Below are positions 17,993 to 25,777 of a stretch of DNA of 57,241 nt, piece after piece. A program made the translations under genes and the position numbers. Within the stretch, counting starts at the first letter, position 1. The number at the start of each line of letters is the position of its first letter. The notes under the pieces were generated by a model. That model was not told the origin of the DNA, did not search any database, and saw only the letters and a list, made by a program, of their open reading frames with translations. Source of the stretch: a bacterium (lineage in GTDB: Bacteria; Actinomycetota; Acidimicrobiia; Spongiisociales; Spongiisociaceae); the NCBI GenBank assembly GCA_028821235.1, contig JAPPGV010000028.1, forward strand, positions 1-57,241, written 5' to 3'.

Positions 17993-18174
17993 CCGCCCAC
18001 CTCCGTGACCATATCGGCACCGCCCCGGCATCGAGGCCCTGGTCCGACACGATAGCCGCCGGAGTTGCGCTAGGCGGACGGCTTCGGCCTCGGCACTGTT
18101 CGCCGTGTCGGGTTAGGCCACCGCGGGTAGACTTCCTGATCGGTAGCCAGACACGTCAGCGAAAGGTGGTTGCC

Positions 18175-19428
18175 GTGGCGGACACACGCCCCGACGCGCA
18201 CGGATCTCGCGAGCACGATCACTCCGACCATGATCACCATGATCATGATGACCATTCGGGCCACGATCACCAGGGGCATGATCATTCCGGCCACGATCAC
18301 TCCGACCATGATCACCATGATCATGATGACCATTCGGGCCACGATCACCAGGGGCATGATCATTCCGGCCACGATCACCATGACCATGATCACGACGACC
18401 ATTCCGGGCATGACCATGATGACCACGACGACCATTCCGGCCATGACCACCACGGCCACGGCCACCACGGGCATGGCCATGGGCACGGAGGCCATGACCA
18501 CTCCCATGACCTGCGAGGCGTCAGCAAGCGCGCTCTGACCATCGCGCTGATCCTCATAGCCGGTTTCATGTTCGCCGAGGTCATCGGCGGCGTTCTCACG
18601 AAGAGCCTGGCTCTGCTGTCGGACGCCGGTCATATGGTCTCCGACGCCATGTCGATCGCCCTCGCCCTGGTAGCCCTTCGCTTCGCGGAGCGAGAGGCCA
18701 CGGTAGAACGCACCTACGGCTACCAACGTCTGGAGGCCCTCGCCGCCATGGTGAACGCCCTCACCCTCTGGGTCGTCGGTTTCTGGGTGCTACTCGAGGC
18801 CTATCACCGGATACAGGACGTCCCGGAGGTGGAAGGGGTCGGCATGCTCATCGTGGGCGTGCTGGGGTTGCTGGTCAATGTGGCGGCGGCGTGGGTGCTC
18901 CATCGTTCCGCCAAGGACAGCATCAACGTAGAGGGCGCCTTCCAGCATGTCATGGCCGACCTGCTGGGGTCCGTAGGTGTGGTCATTTCGGGCATCGTCA
19001 TCATTACGACCGGATGGAACACGATCGATCCCATCCTCAGCGTGGTCATCGCGCTACTGATCCTCCGGAGCGCCTGGCCGCTGTCGGTCAAGGTTTTCCA
19101 CGTTCTGGTGGATTCTGTTCCGGCGGACATCGATGTCTACAAGTTGGGGAGCGATCTGGAGGTCGAGGGGGTCACCCTGATCCACGACATCCATGTCCGG
19201 GCCGTCAGCTCGGATGAGACGACGTTCTCCGGCCACATCATGATCGACCCGGATTACGAAGGAGACACCAACGAGTTGCTTCGCCGGCTCCGCGACATCA
19301 TCAAGGGACACGGCATCAACCACATCACCATCCAGGTCGACAAGACCATGTCACCAAGTGGCGAGTTGGGCTGCGAGGAGAACCACCACGTCAACTACTT
19401 GGCAGCGCGATCGAGAACCCGACCGTAG
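18175..19428 (+). CDS. Cation diffusion facilitator (Zn/Co/Cd exporter) with giant His-Asp-rich tail
   Basis: A CDF transporter of 417 residues. After 13 ordinary residues comes a roughly 100-residue cytosolic segment made almost only of His, Asp, Gly and Ser, a metal-binding tail far longer than in typical CzcD/ZitB proteins. The core follows with six helices and the transport-site motifs SLALLSDAGHMVSDAMSIAL (HxxxD-type site in helix 2) and FQHVMADLLGSVGV (helix 5), then a C-terminal cytoplasmic domain (VEGVTLIHDIHVRAVS). GTG 18175 is chosen because GAAAGG lies 8 bases before it; GTG 18166 is an alternative. The tail contains a 78-bp perfect tandem duplication. Confidence 0.92.
   Translation: MADTRPDAHGSREHDHSDHDHHDHDDHSGHDHQGHDHSGHDHSDHDHHDHDDHSGHDHQGHDHSGHDHHDHDHDDHSGHDHDDHDDHSGHDHHGHGHHGHGHGHGGHDHSHDLRGVSKRALTIALILIAGFMFAEVIGGVLTKSLALLSDAGHMVSDAMSIALALVALRFAEREATVERTYGYQRLEALAAMVNALTLWVVGFWVLLEAYHRIQDVPEVEGVGMLIVGVLGLLVNVAAAWVLHRSAKDSINVEGAFQHVMADLLGSVGVVISGIVIITTGWNTIDPILSVVIALLILRSAWPLSVKVFHVLVDSVPADIDVYKLGSDLEVEGVTLIHDIHVRAVSSDETTFSGHIMIDPDYEGDTNELLRRLRDIIKGHGINHITIQVDKTMSPSGELGCEENHHVNYLAARSRTRP
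18214..18369 (+). repeat. Perfect 78-bp tandem duplication in the CDF histidine tail
   Basis: Two identical 78-base units, 18214-18291 and 18292-18369, each encode 26 residues (HDHSDHDHHDHDDHSG followed by HDHQGHDHSG). A third unit starts identically at 18370 and then diverges. Because 78 is a multiple of three, gain or loss of a unit keeps the frame and changes only tail length. Confidence 0.95.
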
Positions 19429-19446
19429 CCCTCGGTCAGGTGGCTC

Positions 19447-19483
19447 CTGGTCGGGTGGTTACCAACAGCAACGACCCGACCAG
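19447..19483. terminator. Bidirectional hairpin between cdf and amt
   Basis: CTGGTCGGGT (19447-19456) pairs perfectly with ACCCGACCAG (19474-19483) across a 17-base loop. It lies in the gap between the convergent CDF and ammonium transporter genes. There is no T-tract, as is common in GC-rich actinobacteria. Confidence 0.6.
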
Positions 19484-19506
19484 CAACCGGCAACTACCAA
19501 CTAGGG

Positions 19507-20898
19507 CTACTCGTCGTCGAAGTTCTCCGGCATGAGGACGAACTCGGGATAGGACTCCATACCGAGTTCGGCCACGTCCTGGCCCATCTGCTCGGCCTGT
19601 ACGGATACCCGCAGCCCGATGGTCCGCGCGATGAGGGTCCAGACCGCCCAAGAGACGGCGAACACGAACGCTCCGACCGAAACGATCCCGAGCAGCTGTA
19701 CCCCGAAGCTGGCGTCGGCATTGTCGATGGTGGCGGCCAGGGTTCCCCAGATACCGCAGACGAGGTGGGCGGGAATCGCTCCCACCACATCGTCGACCTT
19801 GAGCTGCTCGAGGAGCTTGATCCCCAGCGTGCAGAGGACGCCGCCCACGGCCCCGATGATGACCGCCCAGTAGAGATTGCTGTGGGTCGGGGCTGCGGTG
19901 ATCGAGACGAGGCCGGCGATGGCGCCGTTCAGCCCGGCGAACAGGTCGATCCGCCCCAGGAGCGGTCTGGAGACCGCCAGGGCGGCCAGCACGCCGGCGC
20001 ACGCCGCCAGGTTGGTGTTGACCAGCACGGTGCTCATCGCCACCGCGTCAAGCGCCGACCCGAGGGCCAGCTGGGACCCGCCGTTGAACCCGAACCAACC
20101 CAGCCACAGGATGAACACCCCGAGTGTCACCAGCAGAACGTTCGAGGGTGGCGTGGGCTTGACCGTTCCGTCCTTGCGGAACTTGCCCAGCCGGGGTCCG
20201 ATGACCAGCACGCCGGCCAGGGCCGCCCAGCCGCCGACACTGTGCACGATGGTCGACCCCGCGAAGTCGGCGAACCCCATCTGGGCCAGCCACCCTCCGC
20301 CCCATGTCCATGCACCCACGATCGGGTAGATGAACGCGGCGAGCACGAGTGTGAATCCGAAGAAGGGCCACAGCTTGGCCCGCTCCGCGATCGCTCCCGA
20401 CACGATGGAAGCGGTGGTAGCTACGAACACCATCTGGAAGAACCAGTCGGAAAGGACGCTGTAGCCGTTCGATACAACCTCGCCGACGGTGTCCGCCTGA
20501 CCGAGAACCAGATCGATCTCGGCCGGCGAAGCCGAGTAGAAGAGCCGGAACGAACCGATTACGTCGCCCACGTTCACGTACATGAGGTTGTAGCCGATCA
20601 CGTAGAAGGCGAGGCAGGCGATCGAGTAGATCCCGATGTTCTTGAGACAGATCATCGAAGAGTTCTTGGTGCGGACCGCGCCCGACTCGAGCATGGTGAA
20701 GCCGGCGCACATCCACATCACCAGGGCACCCCAGATCAGGAATGAGAACGTGTTGAGGATGAAGGCGACCTCGCCCTCGGCCATCTCCGCAGCCGAGGCC
20801 ACGGTGGGGCGCAGGAGGAGCAATCCGAGAGTCAGTATCCCCGCCACCACGATCCTGGTTCTCGACTTGGAACGCCCCCGCTGTGCAACTAGGTTCAT
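19507..20898 (-). CDS. amt: Ammonium transporter (Amt family)
   Basis: A 463-residue membrane protein with an N-terminal signal-like helix ([16 protein letters not shown]) and the 11-helix Amt core. Diagnostic segments are [23 protein letters not shown], the conduction-pore histidine in [16 protein letters not shown], and the second histidine in [19 protein letters not shown]. The protein passively or electrogenically moves ammonium into the cell. GGGAGG lies 9 bases before the ATG. No PII (glnK) gene is adjacent, which is unusual for this family, so regulation by PII must come from elsewhere. Confidence 0.95.
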   Translation of the reverse strand: MNLVAQRGRSKSRTRIVVAGILTLGLLLLRPTVASAAEMAEGEVAFILNTFSFLIWGALVMWMCAGFTMLESGAVRTKNSSMICLKNIGIYSIACLAFYVIGYNLMYVNVGDVIGSFRLFYSASPAEIDLVLGQADTVGEVVSNGYSVLSDWFFQMVFVATTASIVSGAIAERAKLWPFFGFTLVLAAFIYPIVGAWTWGGGWLAQMGFADFAGSTIVHSVGGWAALAGVLVIGPRLGKFRKDGTVKPTPPSNVLLVTLGVFILWLGWFGFNGGSQLALGSALDAVAMSTVLVNTNLAACAGVLAALAVSRPLLGRIDLFAGLNGAIAGLVSITAAPTHSNLYWAVIIGAVGGVLCTLGIKLLEQLKVDDVVGAIPAHLVCGIWGTLAATIDNADASFGVQLLGIVSVGAFVFAVSWAVWTLIARTIGLRVSVQAEQMGQDVAELGMESYPEFVLMPENFDDE

Positions 20899-20984
20899 GC
20901 GAAATCCTCCCTCGACATAACGGACGCACAGAGCTTAGAGGATGGAGGCGCTGGAGCCGGGGTTGCGGGCGCGCCGTTCTCGTG

Positions 20985-21012
20985 TTGCGATTGCGATTTC
21001 CCCTTCTAAACT
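20985..21012 (+). promoter_or_regulatory. Putative promoter for rpmB
   Basis: TTGCGA (20985-20990) and TAAACT (21007-21012) are separated by 16 bases and resemble -35 and -10 elements. They lie 35 bases before the L28 start in the divergent amt/rpmB spacer. Confidence 0.5.
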
Positions 21013-21047
21013 TGTGGCCCCAACCCGCACCGATCCGTGGAGTCGAC

Positions 21048-21284
21048 ATGTCCAGAATCTGCATGGTCACCGGCAAGAAGCCGACCTTCGGCAAGAAAGT
21101 GTCGTTTTCCCACAAGCGGTCCAACCGGCGCTGGACCCCGAACATCCAGAAGAAGCGCTACTGGGTTCCCTCGCAGCGCCGCTACGTGACCCTCACGGTC
21201 AGCACCAAGGGGATCAAGACCATCGACAAGAAGGGGATCGAGGCGGTGATGGCGGACCTCAAGCGGCGGGGCATCAAAGTCTGA
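21048..21284 (+). CDS. rpmB: 50S ribosomal protein L28
   Basis: A 78-residue basic protein with the L28 signature [33 protein letters not shown] and C-terminal DLKRRGIKV. It sits at the exit side of the large ribosomal subunit. Only one cysteine remains where zinc-ribbon versions have CxxC pairs, so it is a zinc-independent (C-minus) form. The ATG at 21048 fits the family N-terminus exactly. It is divergent from amt. Confidence 0.97.
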   Translation: MSRICMVTGKKPTFGKKVSFSHKRSNRRWTPNIQKKRYWVPSQRRYVTLTVSTKGIKTIDKKGIEAVMADLKRRGIKV

Positions 21285-21729
21285 CCCGGCCGGGGCCGGT
21301 CCCAGCCGGCCTCCTCGTGTCCTGACCCGGTAGCTCGTCATCCACGTCCGAGACGACGAGAACGCGAAAATCGCGAAGACACGCCCCTCCCCGGCGGGCC
21401 CATCCCCCAGCCACCACCTCCTTCGGTCCGAACGCGTTCCGCTATCCCCCGGCGGGTCCGCTCCCGAATTGATCCCGGTTCCGGTTCCCTCGACGTCGAA
21501 TAGCTGGAAACCGGTGGTGTTTGTGACTGCCGGGCAGTATGCGGCGGGGCTGTGACGTTTTAAACCCCCATGTCCGGGCCCCGGGGTCCACACCGTCCCA
21601 CCACGGGTGACAGAACGCGCCGAACCGAAGACCAGGGACACCTGGAGCATGCCGGAAGAGACCGGGATCGGTTGGCCCGCCACGCTGCCGCCTGGGTCTC
21701 CGGCTCCGACTACCGGCAACGGGAGGCTT
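21285..21729. other. 445-bp convergent intergenic region
   Basis: No gene with family character is visible between rpmB and the ABC ATPase gene. GC-rich inverted segments just after rpmB (GGCCGG near 21290 and CCGGCC near 21308) could form a terminator. A stretch at 21652-21682 resembles a stretch at 47918-47946 upstream of mgtE. Open frames on both strands lack conserved motifs. Confidence 0.5.
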
Positions 21730-22521
21730 TCAGCCCGCTCCCATCGCCTGATAGCGACCGTTCGACGACGCGACCACGAGGGGCATGCCGTAGATGGCGG
21801 TCAGGGTCGCTCCCGTCAGTACCTTCCGGACCGGACCCGACGCCCGTACCCTCCCCCCGGCCAGGATCAGGATGTCATCGAAGCCGGGCGGGATCTCCTC
21901 CGCATGGTGCGTCACCAGGATGACCGTGAGTCTCCCGGCTCCTTCTCCCATGGCGGCCAGGGAGGCGATCAGGCGTTCCCGGGCTCCGAGATCCAGGCCG
22001 GTTCCGGGCTCGTCCAGCAGCAGCAGTTCGGGTCGCGCCATCAGTGCCCGGGCGATCAGCACGCGCTTCATCTCGCCTTCCGAGAGGGTGGCGAACTCCC
22101 GGTCCGCCATGCCGGCCACGCCCATCACCTCCATCTGCTGCTCGGCGTAGCACCGGTCCTTCGGTGTGTAGGAGTGCCATCTGGTGTCCACGAAGGCGGC
22201 GTGGAGTCCGGTCAGGACCACGTCCCGGCACGGCAGGTAGCGCCGTACCAGCGCGGACGGGGCGGGTCCCACGTATCCGATCCGGGGCCGGAGCCGGCGG
22301 ACGTCGGTGCGTCCCATACGTTCGCCCAGGATGGTGGCGGTGCCGCCGGTCGGGAACTGGTAGGTCGATATGACCTGGAGGAGGGTGGTCTTCCCGGCGC
22401 CGTTGGGTCCGAACAGCACCCAGCGCTCACCGGTCCCGACCCTCCAGTCGATGCCCGAGACGAGTTGCTTGCCGGCCTTCTTGACCGTCACGCCTCGCAG
22501 GTCGATGGCCGGGACGCCCAA
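21730..22521 (-). CDS. ABC transporter ATP-binding protein (ModF/YlmA-like)
   Basis: A 263-residue stand-alone ABC ATPase: Walker A GPNGAGKTT (residues about 38-46), signature LSEGEMKRV, Walker B LLLLDEP and H-loop VTHHAEE. The inter-motif region (CRDVVLTGLHAAF, GYVGPAPSALVRRYL) resembles the YlmA/ModF group, whose members often lack an adjacent permease, as here. The start is a TTG 10 bases after the dehydrogenase stop, with a weak TGAGG site. No permease or solute-binding protein lies nearby, so its partner or cytosolic role is unknown. Confidence 0.82.
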   Translation of the reverse strand: MGVPAIDLRGVTVKKAGKQLVSGIDWRVGTGERWVLFGPNGAGKTTLLQVISTYQFPTGGTATILGERMGRTDVRRLRPRIGYVGPAPSALVRRYLPCRDVVLTGLHAAFVDTRWHSYTPKDRCYAEQQMEVMGVAGMADREFATLSEGEMKRVLIARALMARPELLLLDEPGTGLDLGARERLIASLAAMGEGAGRLTVILVTHHAEEIPPGFDDILILAGGRVRASGPVRKVLTGATLTAIYGMPLVVASSNGRYQAMGAG

Positions 22522-22530
22522 TCCGGGGCC

Positions 22531-23451
22531 TCAGTAGCCCCGGCGCGGGTCGTAGAGGGGGAAGGGCTGCTCCCCGCGCTGGATGCGCCGGATGTTGGCC
22601 GCGATCAGGGGCGCCGCCGTAGATGCTCTCGTGAAGCCGCTGGTGTGGGGAGTGATTCGGACCCGAGGGTGTTCCCAGAGCGGCGATCCGGGGGGGAGGG
22701 GCTCGGTCTCCGTGACGTCCAGCACCGCGGCGGACAGGATGCCGTCGTCGAGGGCTGATACGAGGTCGGGTTCGACGGTCGTCGCGCCTCGACCCAGGGA
22801 GACGTAGACCGAACCGGGCGCGAAGTGCGCCAGGACCCCCGCATCGATCAGCCCTCGGGTCTCGGGCGTGTCGGGCAGGACGTTGACGACTGCTCTGGAG
22901 GTGGACACCATTCGCTTGAGACCGTCGCGGCCCCGGTAGTGGGTGATGCCCTCCTCTTCGCCTCCGGATCGGGTCCAGGCGTTGATCGGGTAGCCGAGCC
23001 CGGCCAGGCACTTCCCGATGTGCCGACCGATGGCGCCGAAGCCGAGGATGCCGACCGGAAAGTCACCTGTGGCGGCGGTCCGGATCGGCCGCCACACCTT
23101 CGCGGCCTGCTGGTCGAGGTAGGCGTCCAGCTTGCGATGGAAGTGCACCACCCAGTGAGCAGCGTAGGCGGCCATTTCCCCCGCCATCGCCTCGTCGGCC
23201 AGCCGCACGATGGGAACGTCGGGGTAGTCGCCGCCGGCGAACTGCTCCACCCCCGCCGTCACCGCCAGGATGGCGCGCAGGTTCGGGTAGCGGCGCATGT
23301 CTTCCGTGTCATGGACCCAGAAGACGGCGTACTCGACGGAGTCAGGGTCGTAGATGTCGGGGTAGAACTGGATACTCATGTCCGGCAGTTCCCGAGTCAG
23401 CATCTCCAACCACTCGGCCCGCTCCGAATAAGGGTTCAGCATGATCGCCAC
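22531..23451 (-). CDS. D-2-hydroxyacid dehydrogenase (GhrA-like glyoxylate/hydroxypyruvate reductase)
   Basis: A roughly 306-residue NAD(P)-dependent reductase. The Rossmann motif is GFGAIGRHIG, and the catalytic Arg, Glu and His are seen in order in SLGRGATTV, DVTETEPLP and ITPHTSGF. The catalytic-domain strands flank the cofactor domain as in GhrA and related 2-hydroxyacid dehydrogenases. Start choice is uncertain: GTG 23451 or ATG 23442. It precedes an ABC ATPase gene by 9 bases and is divergent from the HhH-GPD gene. The specific oxoacid cannot be assigned. Confidence 0.87.
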   Translation of the reverse strand: MAIMLNPYSERAEWLEMLTRELPDMSIQFYPDIYDPDSVEYAVFWVHDTEDMRRYPNLRAILAVTAGVEQFAGGDYPDVPIVRLADEAMAGEMAAYAAHWVVHFHRKLDAYLDQQAAKVWRPIRTAATGDFPVGILGFGAIGRHIGKCLAGLGYPINAWTRSGGEEEGITHYRGRDGLKRMVSTSRAVVNVLPDTPETRGLIDAGVLAHFAPGSVYVSLGRGATTVEPDLVSALDDGILSAAVLDVTETEPLPPGSPLWEHPRVRITPHTSGFTRASTAAPLIAANIRRIQRGEQPFPLYDPRRGY

Positions 23452-23584
23452 GGGACAAGTCAACCAGATTGTCGGGACCGTTACCCTATTGGCTCGAAGC
23501 GCGCGCACCGCTTCGGGCCCTACCTGGACGACCTGAATCGATCCGGCGAAACCGGGCGCTCGCTCTTAAGAAGGGAGGATTCAA

Positions 23585-24154
23585 ATGCCCGAGGTGCTTC
23601 CGTGGACCTCTTCGGAGGATGCCAACCGGCTTCTTGCCACCAGCCCGCTGGCTCTCATGATCGGGATGCTGCTGGACCAGCAGGTGAGGATGGAGGTGGC
23701 CTTCCATTCCCCTCACGCCCTTCAGGAACGGTTGGGGCAGCCGCTGGACGCGGCCCGCATCGCCGCAGTCGACGGGGACGAACTGGAGACGATCTTCCGG
23801 GGACCGCCGGCCCTCCACCGGTTTCCCAACGCCATGGCTCGGCGCACGCAGGCGCTGTGCCAGGCGCTCTCCGACCAGTACGACGGCGACGCGGCCGCCA
23901 TCTGGAGGACTGCCGCGGATGGCCGCGAGCTGCTGAGGCGGCTCAAGAAGCTCCCCGGATTCGGCGACGCCAAGGCCCGCATCTTTGCGGGAATCGTCGG
24001 CAAGCGGCTCGGCGAGGGCCCTCCGGGCTGGGAGGAGGTGGCCGCCAACTGGCCCTCCATCGCCGACATCGCCGAGTTCGACCAGATCGACGCTCTGCGC
24101 CAGGCCAAGGCGCGGATGAAGGCGGAGCAGAAGGCGGCCAAGGGCAGGCGGTGA
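23585..24154 (+). CDS. HhH-GPD base-excision repair family protein
   Basis: A 189-residue protein of the short actinobacterial HhH-GPD family. The hairpin-helix-hairpin is LKKLPGFGDAKARIFAGIVG (about residues 119-138), preceded by LALMIGMLLDQQVRMEVAF, the glycosylase-fold helix. The C-terminus is a Lys-rich helix. A strong ribosome site, AGGGAGG, sits 5 bases upstream. It resembles DNA glycosylases but lacks an obvious Fe-S cysteine cluster. Its stop overlaps the uridine kinase start (GTGA), so the two are translationally coupled, an unexpected pairing. Confidence 0.87.
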   Translation: MPEVLPWTSSEDANRLLATSPLALMIGMLLDQQVRMEVAFHSPHALQERLGQPLDAARIAAVDGDELETIFRGPPALHRFPNAMARRTQALCQALSDQYDGDAAAIWRTAADGRELLRRLKKLPGFGDAKARIFAGIVGKRLGEGPPGWEEVAANWPSIADIAEFDQIDALRQAKARMKAEQKAAKGRR

Positions 24155-24822
24155 GGACGTCCGGCGGGGTCCGGGTCGGGGAGGGGAACCAGGACCGGTC
24201 GGAGGGGCGCCCCTTCGTAGTCGGTGTAGCGGGCGGGTCGGGCTCGGGCAAGAGCACGATCTGCGAAGCGATCGTCGAGCGGATCGGCACCGAGCACGTG
24301 GCGCTGATCGCCCATGATGCCTACTACCGGCACCGGCCCGAGATCTCCTACGAGGAGCGGACCAAGGTCAACTATGACCATCCCGACTCGCTGGAGACCG
24401 AGTTGCTCCTGACCCACCTGGAGAGCCTGGCGGCGGGGCAGACGATCCAGCACCCGCTGTACGACTTCACCCGCCACCTGCGCCGGTCCCGGACCCTGCC
24501 CATCCCGCCGCGGCCGGTGATCCTGATCGAGGGCATACTGACGCTGGTGGAGCCCGACCTGCGGGAGATGCTGGACCTTCGGGTCTTCGTGGACACAGAC
24601 GCCGACTTGAGGGTGCTGCGCCGGGTGGGGCGGGACATGCGGGAGAGGGGGCGATCGCTCGAATCGGTAGTCGCCCAGTACCAGGGCACCGTGAAGCCCA
24701 TGCACGAGCGGTTCGTGGAGCCCTCGAAGCGGCACGCCGACCTGGTCATTCCCGAGGGATACAACCGCCAGGCGGTCGGCGCGCTGGTGGCCGTGATCCG
24801 CGAGGTACTCGACCGTCGATAG
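24151..24822 (+). CDS. udk: Uridine kinase
   Basis: A 223-residue cytosolic kinase of the uridine/cytidine salvage family. The P-loop is GGSGSGKS (residues 28-35), followed by HDAYYRHRPEISYEER and the segment NYDHPDSLETELL, both diagnostic of uridine kinases; PLYDFTRHLR and ILIEGILTL continue the signature. GTG 24151 overlaps the HhH-GPD stop. The N-terminal 20 residues before the P-loop strand are not conserved, but no better start is visible. It phosphorylates uridine and cytidine to monophosphates. Confidence 0.93.
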   Translation: MRTSGGVRVGEGNQDRSEGRPFVVGVAGGSGSGKSTICEAIVERIGTEHVALIAHDAYYRHRPEISYEERTKVNYDHPDSLETELLLTHLESLAAGQTIQHPLYDFTRHLRRSRTLPIPPRPVILIEGILTLVEPDLREMLDLRVFVDTDADLRVLRRVGRDMRERGRSLESVVAQYQGTVKPMHERFVEPSKRHADLVIPEGYNRQAVGALVAVIREVLDRR

Positions 24823-24873
24823 TCTCCCTGGGACGACGTCCTGGCGGAACCGGAGCGGTCCTGCCGGGCGCCA

Positions 24874-24879
24874 TATACT
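24874..24879 (+). promoter_or_regulatory. Putative -10 box (TATACT) for leaderless proC
   Basis: TATACT is a near-consensus -10 placed exactly 6 bases before the proC ATG, with no Shine-Dalgarno in between. This predicts a leaderless transcript. Confidence 0.6.
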
Positions 24880-24885
24880 CCGACC

Positions 24886-25704
24886 ATGGATCGGTCTTCC
24901 ATCGCGATCGTCGGGGTCGGCGCCATGGGCGGGGCCCTGCTCTCCGGGCTGCTCGAGGCCGGCTGGACTCCCGCCGACCTGACACTGGTCGAGGCCTACG
25001 AGCCTCGGGCCGCGGAGTTGCGGGAAGCCACCGGCTGCCGCACCGTGACCGTGCCGTCCGATGGCATCGACGGCCAGGACATCGTGGTCCTGGCGGTCAA
25101 GCCCCAGGACATCCACGGCGCCCTGCTTCAACTGGCTGAGGTGTTGACCTCGGATCAAGTACTCGTGGCGCTGGTGGCCGGGGTTCCGATCAGCGTGTAC
25201 GAGCGGGCTCTCGGCGAGGTGCCGGTGATCCGGACCATGCCCAACACGCCCGCACTGGTAGGTGAGGGGATCACCGCGTGTGCGGCCGGCGCCCACGCCA
25301 CCACCGATCACCTGGCCATGGCCCGGACCGTACTGTCGGCCGTGGGCCTGGTCGAGGAGGTAGACGAGGCCCTGATGGATGCGGTGACCGCGGTGTCGGG
25401 GAGCGGACCGGCCTATGCCTACCTGCTCGCCGAGGCGATGGTTGCCGAGGGAATCCGCCAGGGACTCGATCCGGCGACAGCGCTGCGGCTGACGGCCCGG
25501 ACCATCAGGGGTGCAGGGACGATGATGGAGACCTCCGATGACGACCCATCCGTGCTGCGCCAACGGGTGGCGTCCCCGGGCGGCACCACCGCCGAGGCCC
25601 TGGCGGTCATGGACCGGCGCGGTTTCGTGGACGTGGTCCGTGAGGCGGTAGCCGCCGCGACGGACCGCTCCATAGAGCTCGGAGAGATCGCCGCCGGCTC
25701 GTAA
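24886..25704 (+). CDS. proC: Pyrroline-5-carboxylate reductase
   Basis: A 272-residue NAD(P)H enzyme catalysing the last step of proline synthesis. The Rossmann start IAIVGVGAMGGALLSGLL (residues 6-23), VLAVKPQDI, RTMPNTPALVGEGIT, and the family signature TAVSGSGPAYAYLLAEAMVAEG are all present, followed by the C-terminal SPGGTTAEAL substrate loop. Length is typical. It appears leaderless, with TATACT 6 bases upstream, and stands between udk and the EtfD-like gene. Confidence 0.96.
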   Translation: MDRSSIAIVGVGAMGGALLSGLLEAGWTPADLTLVEAYEPRAAELREATGCRTVTVPSDGIDGQDIVVLAVKPQDIHGALLQLAEVLTSDQVLVALVAGVPISVYERALGEVPVIRTMPNTPALVGEGITACAAGAHATTDHLAMARTVLSAVGLVEEVDEALMDAVTAVSGSGPAYAYLLAEAMVAEGIRQGLDPATALRLTARTIRGAGTMMETSDDDPSVLRQRVASPGGTTAEALAVMDRRGFVDVVREAVAAATDRSIELGEIAAGS

Positions 25705-25777
25705 CCTTTTGGTCGACAAGTCCGGCAAGGCTGCGCTCTACACTCGGGCGACCGTCCGAAACACGGAGGGAGCCCGG

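Noticed and set aside
18070-18726. Minus-strand Val/Met-rich frame opposite the CDF histidine tail
   Set aside because: Repetitive hydrophobic pattern is the complement of His/Asp codons; no signal or independent start supports it.
21006-21719. 237-codon minus-strand frame covering rpmB and the following spacer
   Set aside because: It overlaps rpmB completely and has no recognisable motif; only a short peptide resembles sequence near mgtE.
23722-25728. 668-codon minus-strand open frame opposite udk and proC
   Set aside because: Antisense shadow of motif-intact enzymes; no conserved motifs of its own.
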